DNA from: Caldicoprobacter oshimai DSM 21659
GTDB lineage: Bacteria; Bacillota; Clostridia; Caldicoprobacterales; Caldicoprobacteraceae
Assembly (NCBI GenBank): GCA_000526435.1
Contig: JAGB01000002.1
Span: 558,001 to 622,000 of the forward strand
Length of the DNA: 64,000 nt
Reading direction: 5' to 3'
The position numbers and the translations under genes were made by a program. Below the pieces are notes generated by a model. That model searched no databases. It saw only the letters and a program-made list of their open reading frames with translations, and had not been told where the DNA came from. This document shows, in pieces, positions 36,531 to 45,189 of this stretch. The number at the start of each line of letters is the position of its first letter. Within the stretch, counting starts at the first letter, position 1.

Positions 36531-36902
36531 TCACAATATATACTTGCCGATTGCCCTGCTAAACGCCCGGATATCAAAAGAACCGCGAAGCTCGAATTTG
36601 ACCTTACCAATAGCGCTTACATATATCTCCAGTTCACAATCCCTATCAAACACACCCGCCGTTTCAACCGAAAAAGCCTGAATTCTGCTGTACGGAATCG
36701 ACGTGTAATCCACTTTGGTCCCGGTAAGGCCCTGCACGTTTACTGCGATAATGCGCTTATTTGTAAAAATTAGTTTATCCCGCACCGATTGAAAAGCTGC
36801 AATAACCTCCTCATCGTCTATCAAAAGAGGTGCTACCGCCTTTTCTCCTTCTGCCTTTGAGATTGGCGAAAGCTTAAACCAGCCATTTTTAAAGTCGATC
36901 AT
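36531..36902 (-). CDS. bacterial PH-domain protein
   Basis: 123 residues folding as one bacterial pleckstrin-homology-like domain (PF08000 type): LLIDDEEVIAAFQSVRDKLIFTNKRIIAVNVQG, then YTSIPYSRIQAFSVETAG, LEIYVSAIGKVKFEL, and a closing helix FSRAIGKYIL. These domains occur in stress-related Bacillota proteins; partner and ligand are unknown. AAGGGAG precedes ATG 36902. No membrane span. It is downstream of the coiled-coil gene split by the insertion element. Confidence 0.88.
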   Translation of the reverse strand: MIDFKNGWFKLSPISKAEGEKAVAPLLIDDEEVIAAFQSVRDKLIFTNKRIIAVNVQGLTGTKVDYTSIPYSRIQAFSVETAGVFDRDCELEIYVSAIGKVKFELRGSFDIRAFSRAIGKYIL

Positions 36903-36992
36903 ACCCTTTCTCCCTTCCTTAAAGATTTGTAATAAAAAGCGTCAAAGTCAAAGTTCAATTCGTTACTACATTTAAATAAGATGCAATCACCA

Positions 36993-37244
36993 TCAAGCCT
37001 TTTTTATCAGCTCCTGCCTTTCATACGTGATACGCTCAATCTCTCTTTCAGCCTCATCAAGGGCTCTCTCAAGCCTTTGCTTAACATTCTCCACCTGCCT
37101 CAATACCCGCATTGCGCTTTCCCGCGATTCAGAAATCCGCGATTGAACAACCCAATCGGCAATTAGCCCATCAAAGAAGAAGTCGGCAAAGGTGGCAAAG
37201 GAGCCTATATCTATATTCAGATGCTGAAAGCTACCCACATCCAT
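36993..37244 (-). CDS. coiled-coil protein, 5' end probably cut off by an IS element
   Basis: The reading frame continues upstream of ATG 37244 to the element boundary at 37310 (IDDAKAAVSQVQYQLRRLER) with coiled-coil heptads, so the annotated 83 residues are probably only the 3' part. ATG 37244 does have GGAGAGG nearby and may rescue translation. The visible protein has a conserved-looking core FATFADFFFDGLIADWVVQS and a C-terminal coiled coil (about 45-80). Removing the element (37311-39113) joins the frame to MFYAESLYLFY (ATG 39146), with no stop across the junction. That ATG lacks a ribosome site and follows a terminator, so the original start is uncertain. Family not recognised. Confidence 0.6.
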   Translation of the reverse strand: MDVGSFQHLNIDIGSFATFADFFFDGLIADWVVQSRISESRESAMRVLRQVENVKQRLERALDEAEREIERITYERQELIKKA

Positions 37245-37310
37245 AAGTTCCCTCTCCAGCCTGCGCAGCTGATATTGTACTTGACTTACGGCAGCTTTTG
37301 CGTCGTCAAT

Positions 37311-37480
37311 TTGACTTCTCCCCGCCCTGGAAGAGGCGAGGATTCTTGACAGCTCCGAATTTCAGGCCGTCTTCCCTACTGGGTGGATATTCCACTCAAT
37401 AGGGCAACACAGGTGTGGTGTGTACCTCACACCTGTGGGGCAAGCCAATAGCCCTACTACCAGGCTTAAAGAGCCTGTAT
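37311..37480 (-). ncRNA. predicted omega/reRNA of TnpB
   Basis: In IS605-type elements the guide RNA of TnpB derives from the 3' end of tnpB through the right end, with the guide taken from the flanking DNA. Here tnpB runs about 37 residues past its last RuvC motif into the right-end region, as expected for such overlap. The 5' limit is only an estimate. The first guide bases would be the flank beyond 37311 (ATTGACGACG on the minus strand). Confidence 0.4.
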
Positions 37481-38594
37481 ACTTTCTGTATATGTTTATC
37501 GCTCCCACTCCATCCCTGTGATATCTAAAACCACAGCTTTTGCATTCATAGTTCCTGTTTTCTGGCTTGTTTTTGCTACCACACACAGGACAACTCTGTG
37601 ATGTCCCATTTTCTTTTATAAATTTGACTTCTATCCCCACAAACTCGGCTTTCTCTTCTATCCTTCTTGCTACTCTTCTAAACATCCATTGATGGATTTT
37701 TTGATTTGGTACTTTCCCATGTCTTGCCCCATTCCTTATACCCTTCAAATCACCTAATACAATTGTCCCTATACCATTTTTAATACAATACCCCACCAAA
37801 TAAGATGTGTATTTTTCCAACACATCTCTAATTTGATTGTTAACTCTTCTCAATACTTCCCTCTTTGCTCTCAAAAGCTCTTTGAATTTTCTTGAATCTT
37901 TCTGACACTTAGATAGTTTTTGCTGAAATTCTCCAAGTTTTTTATTGCGGTATCTTATCTTTGAGTTCAGAATACCACCATTATAGATTAAAACTTCTCT
38001 GCCATCAAAACAAACCATCGGATGTATTACTCCAAGATCTATTGCCATGACTCCTGCGGTATTCTCAATTTTTCCTTCTTCTACTTCAACCACAATGTGA
38101 AGATAATATTTCTTCTTGTCTTGATGGAAAATCAGCTCTGCATACTTGGGAGCACCTTTTAAACAACACCCTTTTATAACCATTGGTGCTTGTTCCTTCC
38201 CATTTGACAAAATCAAGTCCCCATCTTTAAAATGAATTGCGCTTTTCTTAAAAACCACTTTATTATACTTCTTGTTCCTGAATGGTGGTCTTATCTTGGA
38301 TGTATCTTGGCCTTTCTCCTTTGCCTTTTGTAATCTTTTCAGATATGCCTGATATGCAGTCCAAAACTGCTGGTATGCTGCCTGTTTGCTTTGACTGTGA
38401 AGTTTAAAACTCTTTTGATGCAGCCACCATTCCATATACTGGTCAAATGTCTTTCTCGAAACATTTATCCCTTTTGCTTGTATCCTTTTAAAAAAATTTA
38501 CTGCTTTAGAATAGATTTTACCAGATACCATTGAAATTTCTCTCGCTAAACCTTGATATTCTTCTGGAACTGACAAAATATATGTCTTATCCAT
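37362..38594 (-). CDS. tnpB: TnpB RNA-guided nuclease of IS200/IS605 element
   Basis: A 410-residue TnpB, the ancestor-like relative of Cas12. RuvC-like catalytic motifs: Asp in GVMAIDLGVIHP (about 185), Glu expected in the TIVLGDLKGIRNG region (about 280-290; the usual Glu position reads Asp), and Asp in YHRDGVGAINIYRKY (about 358). The zinc finger CPVCG with a second CKSCG pair lies at about 330-350. It is known from relatives to cut DNA at the donor site with an element-derived guide RNA. The predicted adjacent motif is TTAC-like, from the left flank. It overlaps tnpA by 8 bp. Confidence 0.92.
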   Translation of the reverse strand: MDKTYILSVPEEYQGLAREISMVSGKIYSKAVNFFKRIQAKGINVSRKTFDQYMEWWLHQKSFKLHSQSKQAAYQQFWTAYQAYLKRLQKAKEKGQDTSKIRPPFRNKKYNKVVFKKSAIHFKDGDLILSNGKEQAPMVIKGCCLKGAPKYAELIFHQDKKKYYLHIVVEVEEGKIENTAGVMAIDLGVIHPMVCFDGREVLIYNGGILNSKIRYRNKKLGEFQQKLSKCQKDSRKFKELLRAKREVLRRVNNQIRDVLEKYTSYLVGYCIKNGIGTIVLGDLKGIRNGARHGKVPNQKIHQWMFRRVARRIEEKAEFVGIEVKFIKENGTSQSCPVCGSKNKPENRNYECKSCGFRYHRDGVGAINIYRKYTGSLSLVVGLLACPTGVRYTPHLCCPIEWNIHPVGKTA

Positions 38595-38997
38595 CCTTTT
38601 CTACCTTCTTCCATTGGCTCTCTATATACTTCTTGACGGTTTCGGCAGATACATTACCTGCAGTTGCCACAAAGTATGCTCTTGTCCAGACAGAATCTCT
38701 TTGTTTGTACTGAGGAAACTTTTGTCCTATCTTCCTGCCAGTAGCGCCCTTTATAACATTAATAAGTTCGCTTGGAGAATACCTTGGGAGTGCAGAAATA
38801 AATAGATGAATATGGTCAGGCATTATTTCAAGTGCTAAAATATCAAACTTGTATGTCTTGGATAGTTCCCTGATTGTTTCTTCAACTGTATTTTTTACTT
38901 CAGGGTCTTTTAAAAAGTCTTTTCTGTACTTTGGTATCCAAACAAAGTGGTAGTTGATTAGGAATTTAGCATGTCGTGTGGATTTGTAGGTATTCAC
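38587..38997 (-). CDS. tnpA: TnpA Y1 transposase of IS200/IS605 element
   Basis: A 136-residue single-domain HUH transposase. The HUH metal motif is in MPDHIHLFI (about 60-67) and the catalytic Tyr in VKKYIESQW (about 127). It starts FLINYHFVWIPKYRKDF, typical of the family. It excises and inserts the element as single-stranded DNA by recognising the subterminal hairpins. Intact and adjacent to tnpB, in the arrangement of IS605-group elements where tnpA precedes tnpB on the same strand. Confidence 0.95.
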   Translation of the reverse strand: MNTYKSTRHAKFLINYHFVWIPKYRKDFLKDPEVKNTVEETIRELSKTYKFDILALEIMPDHIHLFISALPRYSPSELINVIKGATGRKIGQKFPQYKQRDSVWTRAYFVATAGNVSAETVKKYIESQWKKVEKDG

Positions 38998-39148
38998 TCT
39001 AAACCAACCTTCTTAATTCCAAGATTTGGTTTAATTATATCATACTTGGTTCTCAGTTTCAACCCTTGCATTCATCCCCGCCCTACAAGGACGAGGCTTT
39101 CTGCAGAATTCTTGTAAAAAAGGTACAAAGATTCAGCATAAAACATTA

Positions 39149-39177
39149 ACAGGGGCGTTTGAATAAAAGACCCCTGT
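39149..39177 (-). terminator. probable terminator of the GH2 gene
   Basis: ACAGGGG (39149-39155) and CCCCTGT (39171-39177) form a 7-bp stem followed on the minus strand by TAATGTTTTATG, a moderate T-tract. It lies just upstream of the insertion element. Confidence 0.55.
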
Positions 39178-39183
39178 CTCATA

Positions 39184-40935
39184 TTACACTCTCCCCTCAT
39201 TTATAGCCCTTATCTTGCTCGGATCAATTTTGGGCTTCCTGTCATATGTCATAAGGCCGTTAACCTCCTGCTGCACATCGGTAAGCTGGGTATAGCAAAA
39301 GCCGCATATATAGTCTATCGACATGATAGCGCGAGTCAAACCGGCAAAGCGCTTCAAAAACTCCTCCTCATCAGCAACCTTATCACCGTATCCCCATCCC
39401 TTGCCCGATGCAAAGGCTATACCGCCATACTCAGTTATAAGCACAGGCTGGCCTTTATAAGCATATCCATCAGCAAATATGAATTTTCCAGCAGGAGCAC
39501 CATTTACCACCTTATCCTTATCTGCATAAACCCTCCTCAAATCCTCTCCATTTGAACGGTAATCGTGTATGGTACACAAATCGGTATCGGTATGCTCCCA
39601 GCCATCATTGGACACCACCAGCCTCGTTCTATCCAGGCTCCGTATCATATTGACGACAGCCACCGTATGGCTCTGCTGCTGCCTATCCACCATTACATTG
39701 GGCACACCCCAGGACTCATTGAATGCCGTCCAGGCTATGATGCAGGGATGATTGTAATCCCGCTCGATGATTTCCTGCCACTCCTTAATATACGCATTGG
39801 CTGCCCTTGGGCTGTATTCATAATATGAGGCCATCTCTCCCCACACTAAAAGCCCCAGCTTATCGCACCAGTAGAGATACAATGGGTCCTCCACCTTCTG
39901 ATGCTTCCGTACGCCGTTGTAGCCAAAGGCCTTGGTCATCTTTATGTCGTTTATCAAAGCCTCCTCGCTGGGAGCAGTGAGGTTTGACCCGGGGAAATAC
40001 CCCTGATCCAGTATCAGCTTTTGATAATAAGGGCGATTGTTTAGTAGCACCTTGCCGTCCTTGACCGACACCTTGCGCATGCCAAAATAGCTGACAACAT
40101 GGTCAACCGTATCGCCTTTTTCATCCACCAACGTAAACGTTATATCGTAAAGATTTGGATTTTCCGGGCTCCACAGCATTAAACCCCACTTGAAGGCATG
40201 GCTTATGACGCTCACCTCGAAGATGACCCGCTGCTGAAGACAGGGCACAACAACTGAAGCTACTGACACGCCGCCAAAAGATATACAGGCTTTCAAGGTG
40301 CAGCCGACGGCTTGTGGAGTAAGGAAAGCCTCTATGTTGACAGTGCCTTTGTCAATATCAGGAGTCATGCGGACGTTGACAATATGCGCCGGGTTTACGG
40401 GCTCCAGCCACACCGTCTGCCAGATCCCAGAGGTACGGTCATACCAACAGTCAAAAGGCTCATCCAACCACGACTGCTTCCCACGAGCCTGCTGGCGTTC
40501 GGACGATATGTCGTCCGCTTTTACCACCACTTCATCGCTGCCATCCCACCTTAGAGCATCGGTTATGTCAAAGCTAAAAGGCGTATGGCCACCGGTATGG
40601 CTCCCCATATATACACCGTTTACCCACACTTTAGCGTGGTAATCCACTGCACCAAAGTGCAATATAATCCTTTTGCCCTTCCAGCTGTCCGGCACTGCCA
40701 GTTTGCGCCTGTACCATATGTGGTCATGGCGCGACGTATCCCCTATGCCGCTTAACTCGCTTTCAAAGCAAAACGGGACATTTATGGTACGTGAAAAAGC
40801 GTGCCCTTTATACCACTTCTCCCTCTCCCCGACATCTTCATCATCGAATTCAAACTCCCACACCCCATTTAAATTAAGCCAATCTTTTCTCACAAAATTG
40901 GGACGCGGATACTCAGGCCGTGGTATGCTTAACAT
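39184..40935 (-). CDS. GH2 glycoside hydrolase (beta-galactosidase/glucuronidase type)
   Basis: 583 residues with the GH2 order: N-terminal jelly roll (RPEYPRPNFVRKDWLNLNGVWEFEFDD, HIWYRRKLAVPDSW, GAVDYHAKVWVNG), an immunoglobulin-like domain (about 180-280), and a TIM barrel with acid/base Glu in AWTAFNESWG (about 405) and nucleophile Glu in ITEYGGIAF (about 505). It is shorter than LacZ and closest in layout to the small beta-glucuronidase/galactosidase-like enzymes; specificity is unknown. No signal peptide. ATG 40935 follows AAAGGAGGG; the frame opens at 40977 inside the MATE gene. Cotranscribed with the MATE exporter. Confidence 0.9.
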   Translation of the reverse strand: MLSIPRPEYPRPNFVRKDWLNLNGVWEFEFDDEDVGEREKWYKGHAFSRTINVPFCFESELSGIGDTSRHDHIWYRRKLAVPDSWKGKRIILHFGAVDYHAKVWVNGVYMGSHTGGHTPFSFDITDALRWDGSDEVVVKADDISSERQQARGKQSWLDEPFDCWYDRTSGIWQTVWLEPVNPAHIVNVRMTPDIDKGTVNIEAFLTPQAVGCTLKACISFGGVSVASVVVPCLQQRVIFEVSVISHAFKWGLMLWSPENPNLYDITFTLVDEKGDTVDHVVSYFGMRKVSVKDGKVLLNNRPYYQKLILDQGYFPGSNLTAPSEEALINDIKMTKAFGYNGVRKHQKVEDPLYLYWCDKLGLLVWGEMASYYEYSPRAANAYIKEWQEIIERDYNHPCIIAWTAFNESWGVPNVMVDRQQQSHTVAVVNMIRSLDRTRLVVSNDGWEHTDTDLCTIHDYRSNGEDLRRVYADKDKVVNGAPAGKFIFADGYAYKGQPVLITEYGGIAFASGKGWGYGDKVADEEEFLKRFAGLTRAIMSIDYICGFCYTQLTDVQQEVNGLMTYDRKPKIDPSKIRAINEGRV

Positions 40936-40957
40936 GAAAAACCCTCCTTTTTCAAGC

Positions 40958-42358
40958 TTATACACCAATTTGTTCATTGCTCAAAAGCGTTTTTTTCCGC
41001 CAGTTGCCTTTTTTGTAGAAAACCGTGGTGATTATGGCACCACACACCCAGGCAATCAGCAGGGATATAAACACAGACTCTGGCCTGCCAGTGGGATAGG
41101 CTTCACTTCGCGTCAGGTAGGCGATGCCGTAGGCAATGGGCACACGCAAAGCAATTGTGGTTATAAGGGAAATCCACATGGGCGTCATGGTATCGCCTGC
41201 CCCGCGCATAACCCCCGACAGAACCTGCGTCACCGCCATGGCGATATATCCCGCCGCAAGGATGCGCATCATGCGCATGCTTAAATCCACAAGCTCAACG
41301 GTACTGGTAAATATGTTCATGAGATACCTGCCAAAGGTCAATATGATTATTGTAATTATGGTAGAAACGCTAACCGCGATTATAAGACCCTCCCGGGTTC
41401 CCCTCTCCACTCTGTCCATCTTTCTTGCACCAACGTTCTGCCCTGCAAAGGTAGTCATGGCAACGCCAAAGGTAAAGTTTGGCATCATGGCAAAACCGTC
41501 CACGCGCATGACTATGACGCTACAGGCGATAACCATTTCACCGAAGGTGTTGGTCAAAGACTGTACAGCAATCATTGCAAATGAGAATATGGCCTGAGTC
41601 AGTCCGGATGGTATCCCGAGCTTTATCAGCTGAAGTACATACCTCTTCAGCGGCTTGAGCACCTTCCAGTTGAGGTCAAATACTTCATCCATTTTTTTCA
41701 GCTTAACGAGGCACAGGACGGCAGATACCATCTGCGCAATAACGGTTGCCAGCGCTACCCCGGATACACCCATATTAAACCCTGCAACAAACCATATGTC
41801 CAGTACCACGTTGAGAGCGGTAGATATAAGCAAAAACACCAGCGCCGAAAGCGAATCTCCCAGGCCGCGCAGGATTCCCGATAAAATATTAAAGTACGAA
41901 AAACCCCAGTTGCCTACTAATAATATCAATAGGTAATTGGCGCACCAGTCTAAAATGGACTCGGGCGTATTTATAAACACGAGCATAGGACGGACCACAA
42001 TGGGCCCCACCACCATTATTATCAACGACGCTATGGCCGTAAGGGTGATACATACACCAATGGAACGTGAAAGCCTTTCGCGGTCCTTTGCCCCGAAATA
42101 CTGCGCGACCATTATGCCCGCACCGGTGGCCACCGCTACAAAAAGCACAAGCAAAAAATTCAATACCGGGAAAGCAGTACCCACAGCAGCAAGGGCATTA
42201 TCCCCCACATACCTTCCAATGACAATCGAGTCAACGGTATTATAAAGCTGCTGCGCCACATTGCCAATAAGCATGGGAATGGAAAACTCGATTATTCGCT
42301 TCCACGGTTCCCCCACTGTCATATCTCTTGGAGCAAACAAGTCTGCAAGCCTTGCCAT
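40958..42358 (-). CDS. MATE-family efflux transporter
   Basis: A 466-residue inner-membrane protein with 12 predicted spans. MATE-typical segments are WKRIIEFSIPMLIGNVAQQLYNTVDSIVIGRYVGDNALAAVG (about 20-60, a strong match to the NorM/DinF/VmrA group) and the mirrored repeat around GIPSGLTQAIFSFAMI (about 260) with GFAMMPNFTFGVAM. It exports drugs or metabolites with Na+ or H+. AAAAGGGG precedes the start. It is followed 22 bp later by the GH2 gene, so the transported molecule may be glycosidic, but that is a guess. Confidence 0.93.
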   Translation of the reverse strand: MARLADLFAPRDMTVGEPWKRIIEFSIPMLIGNVAQQLYNTVDSIVIGRYVGDNALAAVGTAFPVLNFLLVLFVAVATGAGIMVAQYFGAKDRERLSRSIGVCITLTAIASLIIMVVGPIVVRPMLVFINTPESILDWCANYLLILLVGNWGFSYFNILSGILRGLGDSLSALVFLLISTALNVVLDIWFVAGFNMGVSGVALATVIAQMVSAVLCLVKLKKMDEVFDLNWKVLKPLKRYVLQLIKLGIPSGLTQAIFSFAMIAVQSLTNTFGEMVIACSVIVMRVDGFAMMPNFTFGVAMTTFAGQNVGARKMDRVERGTREGLIIAVSVSTIITIIILTFGRYLMNIFTSTVELVDLSMRMMRILAAGYIAMAVTQVLSGVMRGAGDTMTPMWISLITTIALRVPIAYGIAYLTRSEAYPTGRPESVFISLLIAWVCGAIITTVFYKKGNWRKKTLLSNEQIGV

Positions 42359-42610
42359 ATGTACATTACCAACCCCTTTTTTATAAACCCCTTTTCTGTG
42401 TATTTCGCTGCTATGAATATCCTTTCACCTCATTTTAACAAACATCCCACAAAAGGTTAAATGTGCATAGCCACCCCACCCCCTACGTATCACATATCAA
42501 GCAAAACCCAACACTTATTTTACCATATTTTTGTGAAATAGTCTCGTCTTACGAACTTTTTGTCAGCTCTGAAATCCCGAAAAGAAAGCTTTTGCTACTG
42601 TCACAAGTTA

Positions 42611-42639
42611 TTGACAAATAACATGACCGTGATTATTAT
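42611..42639 (+). promoter_or_regulatory. larE operon promoter
   Basis: TTGACA (42611-42616), a 17-bp spacer, and TATTAT (42634-42639). The operator-like motif overlaps the expected transcription start. Confidence 0.75.
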
Positions 42640-42640
42640 A

Positions 42641-42660
42641 TTACTCATATAGGATTACTT
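42641..42660. promoter_or_regulatory. operator-like motif, copy 1
   Basis: The core TCATATAGGA (42645-42654) sits in ACTC-ATATAG-GATT, just after the -10. It is shared with two copies around the cooS-like promoter. The position suggests a repressor site. Confidence 0.55.
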
Positions 42661-42759
42661 AAAAATATTCATTATTAAAGAAGGCTGGTTTGATAAAAAC
42701 CACCCTAAGCATATAAACTTTTAATATTGGGTAAATAACGAACAAGGGGGGTAAAAATA

Positions 42760-43611
42760 ATGCCTACTGGAGCACATGCCAATGAGGCACATGCCAAGCT
42801 GGAAGCATTGAAAGATTTGCTCAAATCCATGGGAAGCGTCGTCATCGCCTTTTCAGGGGGAGTGGACTCTTCTTTCCTTGCAAAAGTAGCCCATGATGTT
42901 TTGGGGGATAAGGTGCTTGCTGTGACCGCCAGATCCTCTACATATCCCGAAAGGGAATTCAATGAGGCAGTGCAGTTTGCAGCCGAGCATGGAATTCCAC
43001 ACAGGGTAATAGTATCGGAAGAGCTCGAAGTGAAAGGCTTTTCTGACAACCCTTTAAACAGGTGCTACTTATGCAAACATGAGCTGTTCAGCAAGATCAA
43101 GAAGCTGGCAGAGGAAGAAGGCTTCAAATTTGTAGCCGAGGGCTCAAATTATGATGACCTCATAGGAGACTACCGCCCCGGCCTTCAGGCGGTGTCAGAA
43201 CTCGGTGTGGTAAGCCCTTTGAGGGAAGTCAAGCTCACTAAGGAGGAAATCAGGCTGCTGTCAAAAGAGATGGGCCTGAAAACCTGGAACAAGCCCTCTT
43301 TCGCCTGCTTGTCATCAAGATTCCCTTACGGAGAGAAGATAACGAAGGAAAAGCTGGAAATGGTGGACAAGGCAGAGCAGTTCCTTATAGATCTGGGCTT
43401 CAGGCAGGTCCGCGTAAGGTATCACGGCAGCGTAGCGAGAATCGAGGCAGATGAAAACGACTTTGGCAAATTCCTGGATAAGCAGGTAAGGGAGGCCATA
43501 TATTCAAGGTTCAGGGAGCTGGGCTTTCTATACGTCGCCCTTGACCTCAAAGGATACAGAACGGGCAGCATGAACGAAGGTTTTTTCAAAAGGGGTGAGG
43601 CAAATGCATAA
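42760..43611 (+). CDS. larE: LarE-family sulfur-transfer ATP pyrophosphatase, three-Cys type
   Basis: A 283-residue PP-loop protein: [14 protein letters not shown] (about 29-42), then the CxxC in [11 protein letters not shown] (Cys102, Cys105) and a third Cys in [13 protein letters not shown] (Cys183). LarE adenylates a carboxylate and donates sulfur to build the Ni-pincer nucleotide cofactor of lactate racemase. Forms with three cysteines hold an iron-sulfur cluster and can act repeatedly, while the Cys183-only form is sacrificial. This one has all three. No larA, larB or larC is nearby; the neighbours are sulfur amino-acid enzymes, so the thiolation target may differ. Strong AAGGGGGG site; overlaps ridA by 8 bp. 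Confidence 0.88.
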   Translation: MPTGAHANEAHAKLEALKDLLKSMGSVVIAFSGGVDSSFLAKVAHDVLGDKVLAVTARSSTYPEREFNEAVQFAAEHGIPHRVIVSEELEVKGFSDNPLNRCYLCKHELFSKIKKLAEEEGFKFVAEGSNYDDLIGDYRPGLQAVSELGVVSPLREVKLTKEEIRLLSKEMGLKTWNKPSFACLSSRFPYGEKITKEKLEMVDKAEQFLIDLGFRQVRVRYHGSVARIEADENDFGKFLDKQVREAIYSRFRELGFLYVALDLKGYRTGSMNEGFFKRGEANA

Positions 43612-43981
43612 GGCCGTGCATACCGATAAAGCTCCCGCTGCTATAGGGCCATATTCTCAGGCTATAGACACAGGGGCTTTGATTTATACATCGGGGCAGA
43701 TCCCAATAGACCCTTCAACCGGCCAGGTGGTAAGCGGCGGGATTAAAGAGCAAACCGCCCAGGTGCTGGAAAACCTGAAGAATGTGCTTGAAGCGGCAGG
43801 AAGCAGCATGGAAAAGGTGATAAAGACCACCGTATTTATGAAGGACCTCAGCGATTTCTCGGCCATGAATGAGGTGTATGCAAAGTATTTTTCCGAGCCG
43901 TATCCCGCAAGGTCGTGCGTTGAAGTAAACAGGCTGCCCAAGGATGTATTGATAGAAATCGAAGCCGTTGCGCTAAAGTGA
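43604..43981 (+). CDS. ridA: RidA family enamine/imine deaminase
   Basis: A 125-residue YjgF/RidA protein: [15 protein letters not shown] at the start, [41 protein letters not shown] with the active-site Arg (about 103), and [11 protein letters not shown]. It hydrolyses reactive 2-aminoacrylate-type enamines released by PLP lyases. Its place between larE and two PLP lyase/synthase genes, which generate such intermediates, fits that protective role well. ATG 43604 lies in GGTGAGGCAAATGC, overlapping the end of larE. Confidence 0.95.
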   Translation: MHKAVHTDKAPAAIGPYSQAIDTGALIYTSGQIPIDPSTGQVVSGGIKEQTAQVLENLKNVLEAAGSSMEKVIKTTVFMKDLSDFSAMNEVYAKYFSEPYPARSCVEVNRLPKDVLIEIEAVALK

Positions 43982-44001
43982 AAGAGGAGCGGTGATGTTT
44001 C

Positions 44002-45153
44002 ATGGGGATATCCAAGCAATTGAAACTCGAAACCAAAGTAGTACATGGATATAAGGGCTATGACCAGTACACCGGCGCGGTAAGCTTTCCGATATATCAG
44101 AGCGCTACCTTTAAGCATCCGGGCCTGAATCAAACAACGGGATACGATTACTCCAGGGTTCAAAACCCAACAAGGGAAGAGCTTGAAAATACCATTGCAA
44201 ACCTTGAAAATGGAAAACATGGTTTTGCATTTTCAAGCGGTATGGCCGCCATTTCAACAGTGCTTTCTTTATTTGAGCCAGGCCAGCACATCATCGTTTC
44301 AGATGACCTTTATGGGGGTACATACAGGCTGTTTGAAGAAATTTACAGGCGATACGGTATTGAATTCACTTATGTAGATACCAGCCGTATCCATGAAGTA
44401 GAACAGGCCTTAAGAAGTACCACAGCTGCAATATTTATTGAGACACCTTCCAATCCCATGATGAAGGTTACCGATATCGCCCTCACAGCCGCCCTTGCAA
44501 AATCAAGAAAAATACTGACCATCGTGGATAATACCTTTCTTACCCCATATTTTCAAAGGCCTCTCGAACTGGGAGCCGATATCGTAATCCACAGCGGGAC
44601 CAAATACCTCGGAGGCCACAACGATACCTTAGCCGGGTTTATAGTTGTAAACGACGACGACATAGCCGAAAGAATAAAACTGATACAGAAATCCGAAGGA
44701 GCGGTTTTGGCTCCCTTTGACAGCTGGTTGATCCTCCGGGGAATCAAAACGCTGGCAGTAAGGCTTGAAAAACAGCAAGAAAATGCGCTGACTATCGCTA
44801 AATGGCTGCAAAACCATAAGAAGGTTGAAAAAGTGTATTATGTAGGGCTGAGCGATCATGAGGGCTACGAGATTTCCAGGAGGCAGGCTTCGGGTTTTGG
44901 CGCAATGATATCATTTTCAGTTAAGGACACAGCACTGGTAGAACAGGTCCTTAAAAGGGTACAGATAATTATGTTTGCCGAAAGCCTTGGAGGCGTAGAA
45001 AGCCTCATAACCTATCCTATTGTACAGACACACTCAGCTATACCTGAAGAAATGAGAAGGCGAATTGGCGTTACAGATAAACTTCTTAGGCTGTCTGTAG
45101 GAATTGAGGCGGTTGAAGATCTTATATCCGATCTGGAACAGGCGCTGGACTAA
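44002..45153 (+). CDS. Cys/Met-metabolism PLP enzyme (cystathionine gamma-synthase/lyase family), copy 1
   Basis: 383 residues, fold-type I PLP enzyme of the transsulfuration family. Motifs: YDYSRVQNPTREELE (Tyr and Arg phosphate contacts), FSSGMAAIST, DLYGGTYRLF, FIETPSNPMM, IVDNTFLTPYFQRPLELGAD, and PLP-lysine Lys201 in HSGTKYLGGH. Family members make cystathionine, split it, or degrade Met/homocysteine with release of H2S or methanethiol; which one applies is not decidable by eye. It is followed 36 bp later by a paralogue, so the pair may cover gamma- and beta-type reactions linking cysteine and homocysteine. Confidence 0.9.
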   Translation: MGISKQLKLETKVVHGYKGYDQYTGAVSFPIYQSATFKHPGLNQTTGYDYSRVQNPTREELENTIANLENGKHGFAFSSGMAAISTVLSLFEPGQHIIVSDDLYGGTYRLFEEIYRRYGIEFTYVDTSRIHEVEQALRSTTAAIFIETPSNPMMKVTDIALTAALAKSRKILTIVDNTFLTPYFQRPLELGADIVIHSGTKYLGGHNDTLAGFIVVNDDDIAERIKLIQKSEGAVLAPFDSWLILRGIKTLAVRLEKQQENALTIAKWLQNHKKVEKVYYVGLSDHEGYEISRRQASGFGAMISFSVKDTALVEQVLKRVQIIMFAESLGGVESLITYPIVQTHSAIPEEMRRRIGVTDKLLRLSVGIEAVEDLISDLEQALD

Positions 45154-45189
45154 GAACTTAAATAAAATAATCAAGATAAGGTGATATAT

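Larger units (their letters stand above)
37311..39113 (-). mobile_element. IS200/IS605-family element, IS608-like ends
   Basis: An 1803-bp element carrying tnpA then tnpB. On the minus strand the left end follows TTAC (39117-39114) and the right end finishes with TCAA (37314-37311), the same tetranucleotides used by IS608. Each end has an imperfect subterminal hairpin: CCTCGTCC / GGGCGGGG (39096-39076) and CCTCGCC / GGGCGGGG (37341-37320). No target duplication is expected for this single-strand transposition mechanism. Both genes are intact, so the element may be active. Confidence 0.85.
42359..42759. other. divergent intergenic region, MATE / larE
   Basis: About 400 bp between divergent genes. 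It contains the larE promoter (42611-42639) and the first copy of the TCATATAGGA operator-like motif. No gene is visible. Confidence 0.6.

Noticed and set aside
42359-42759. SAM riboswitch upstream of the sulfur genes
   Set aside because: None of the conserved S-box blocks is present; a protein operator motif is the better explanation.
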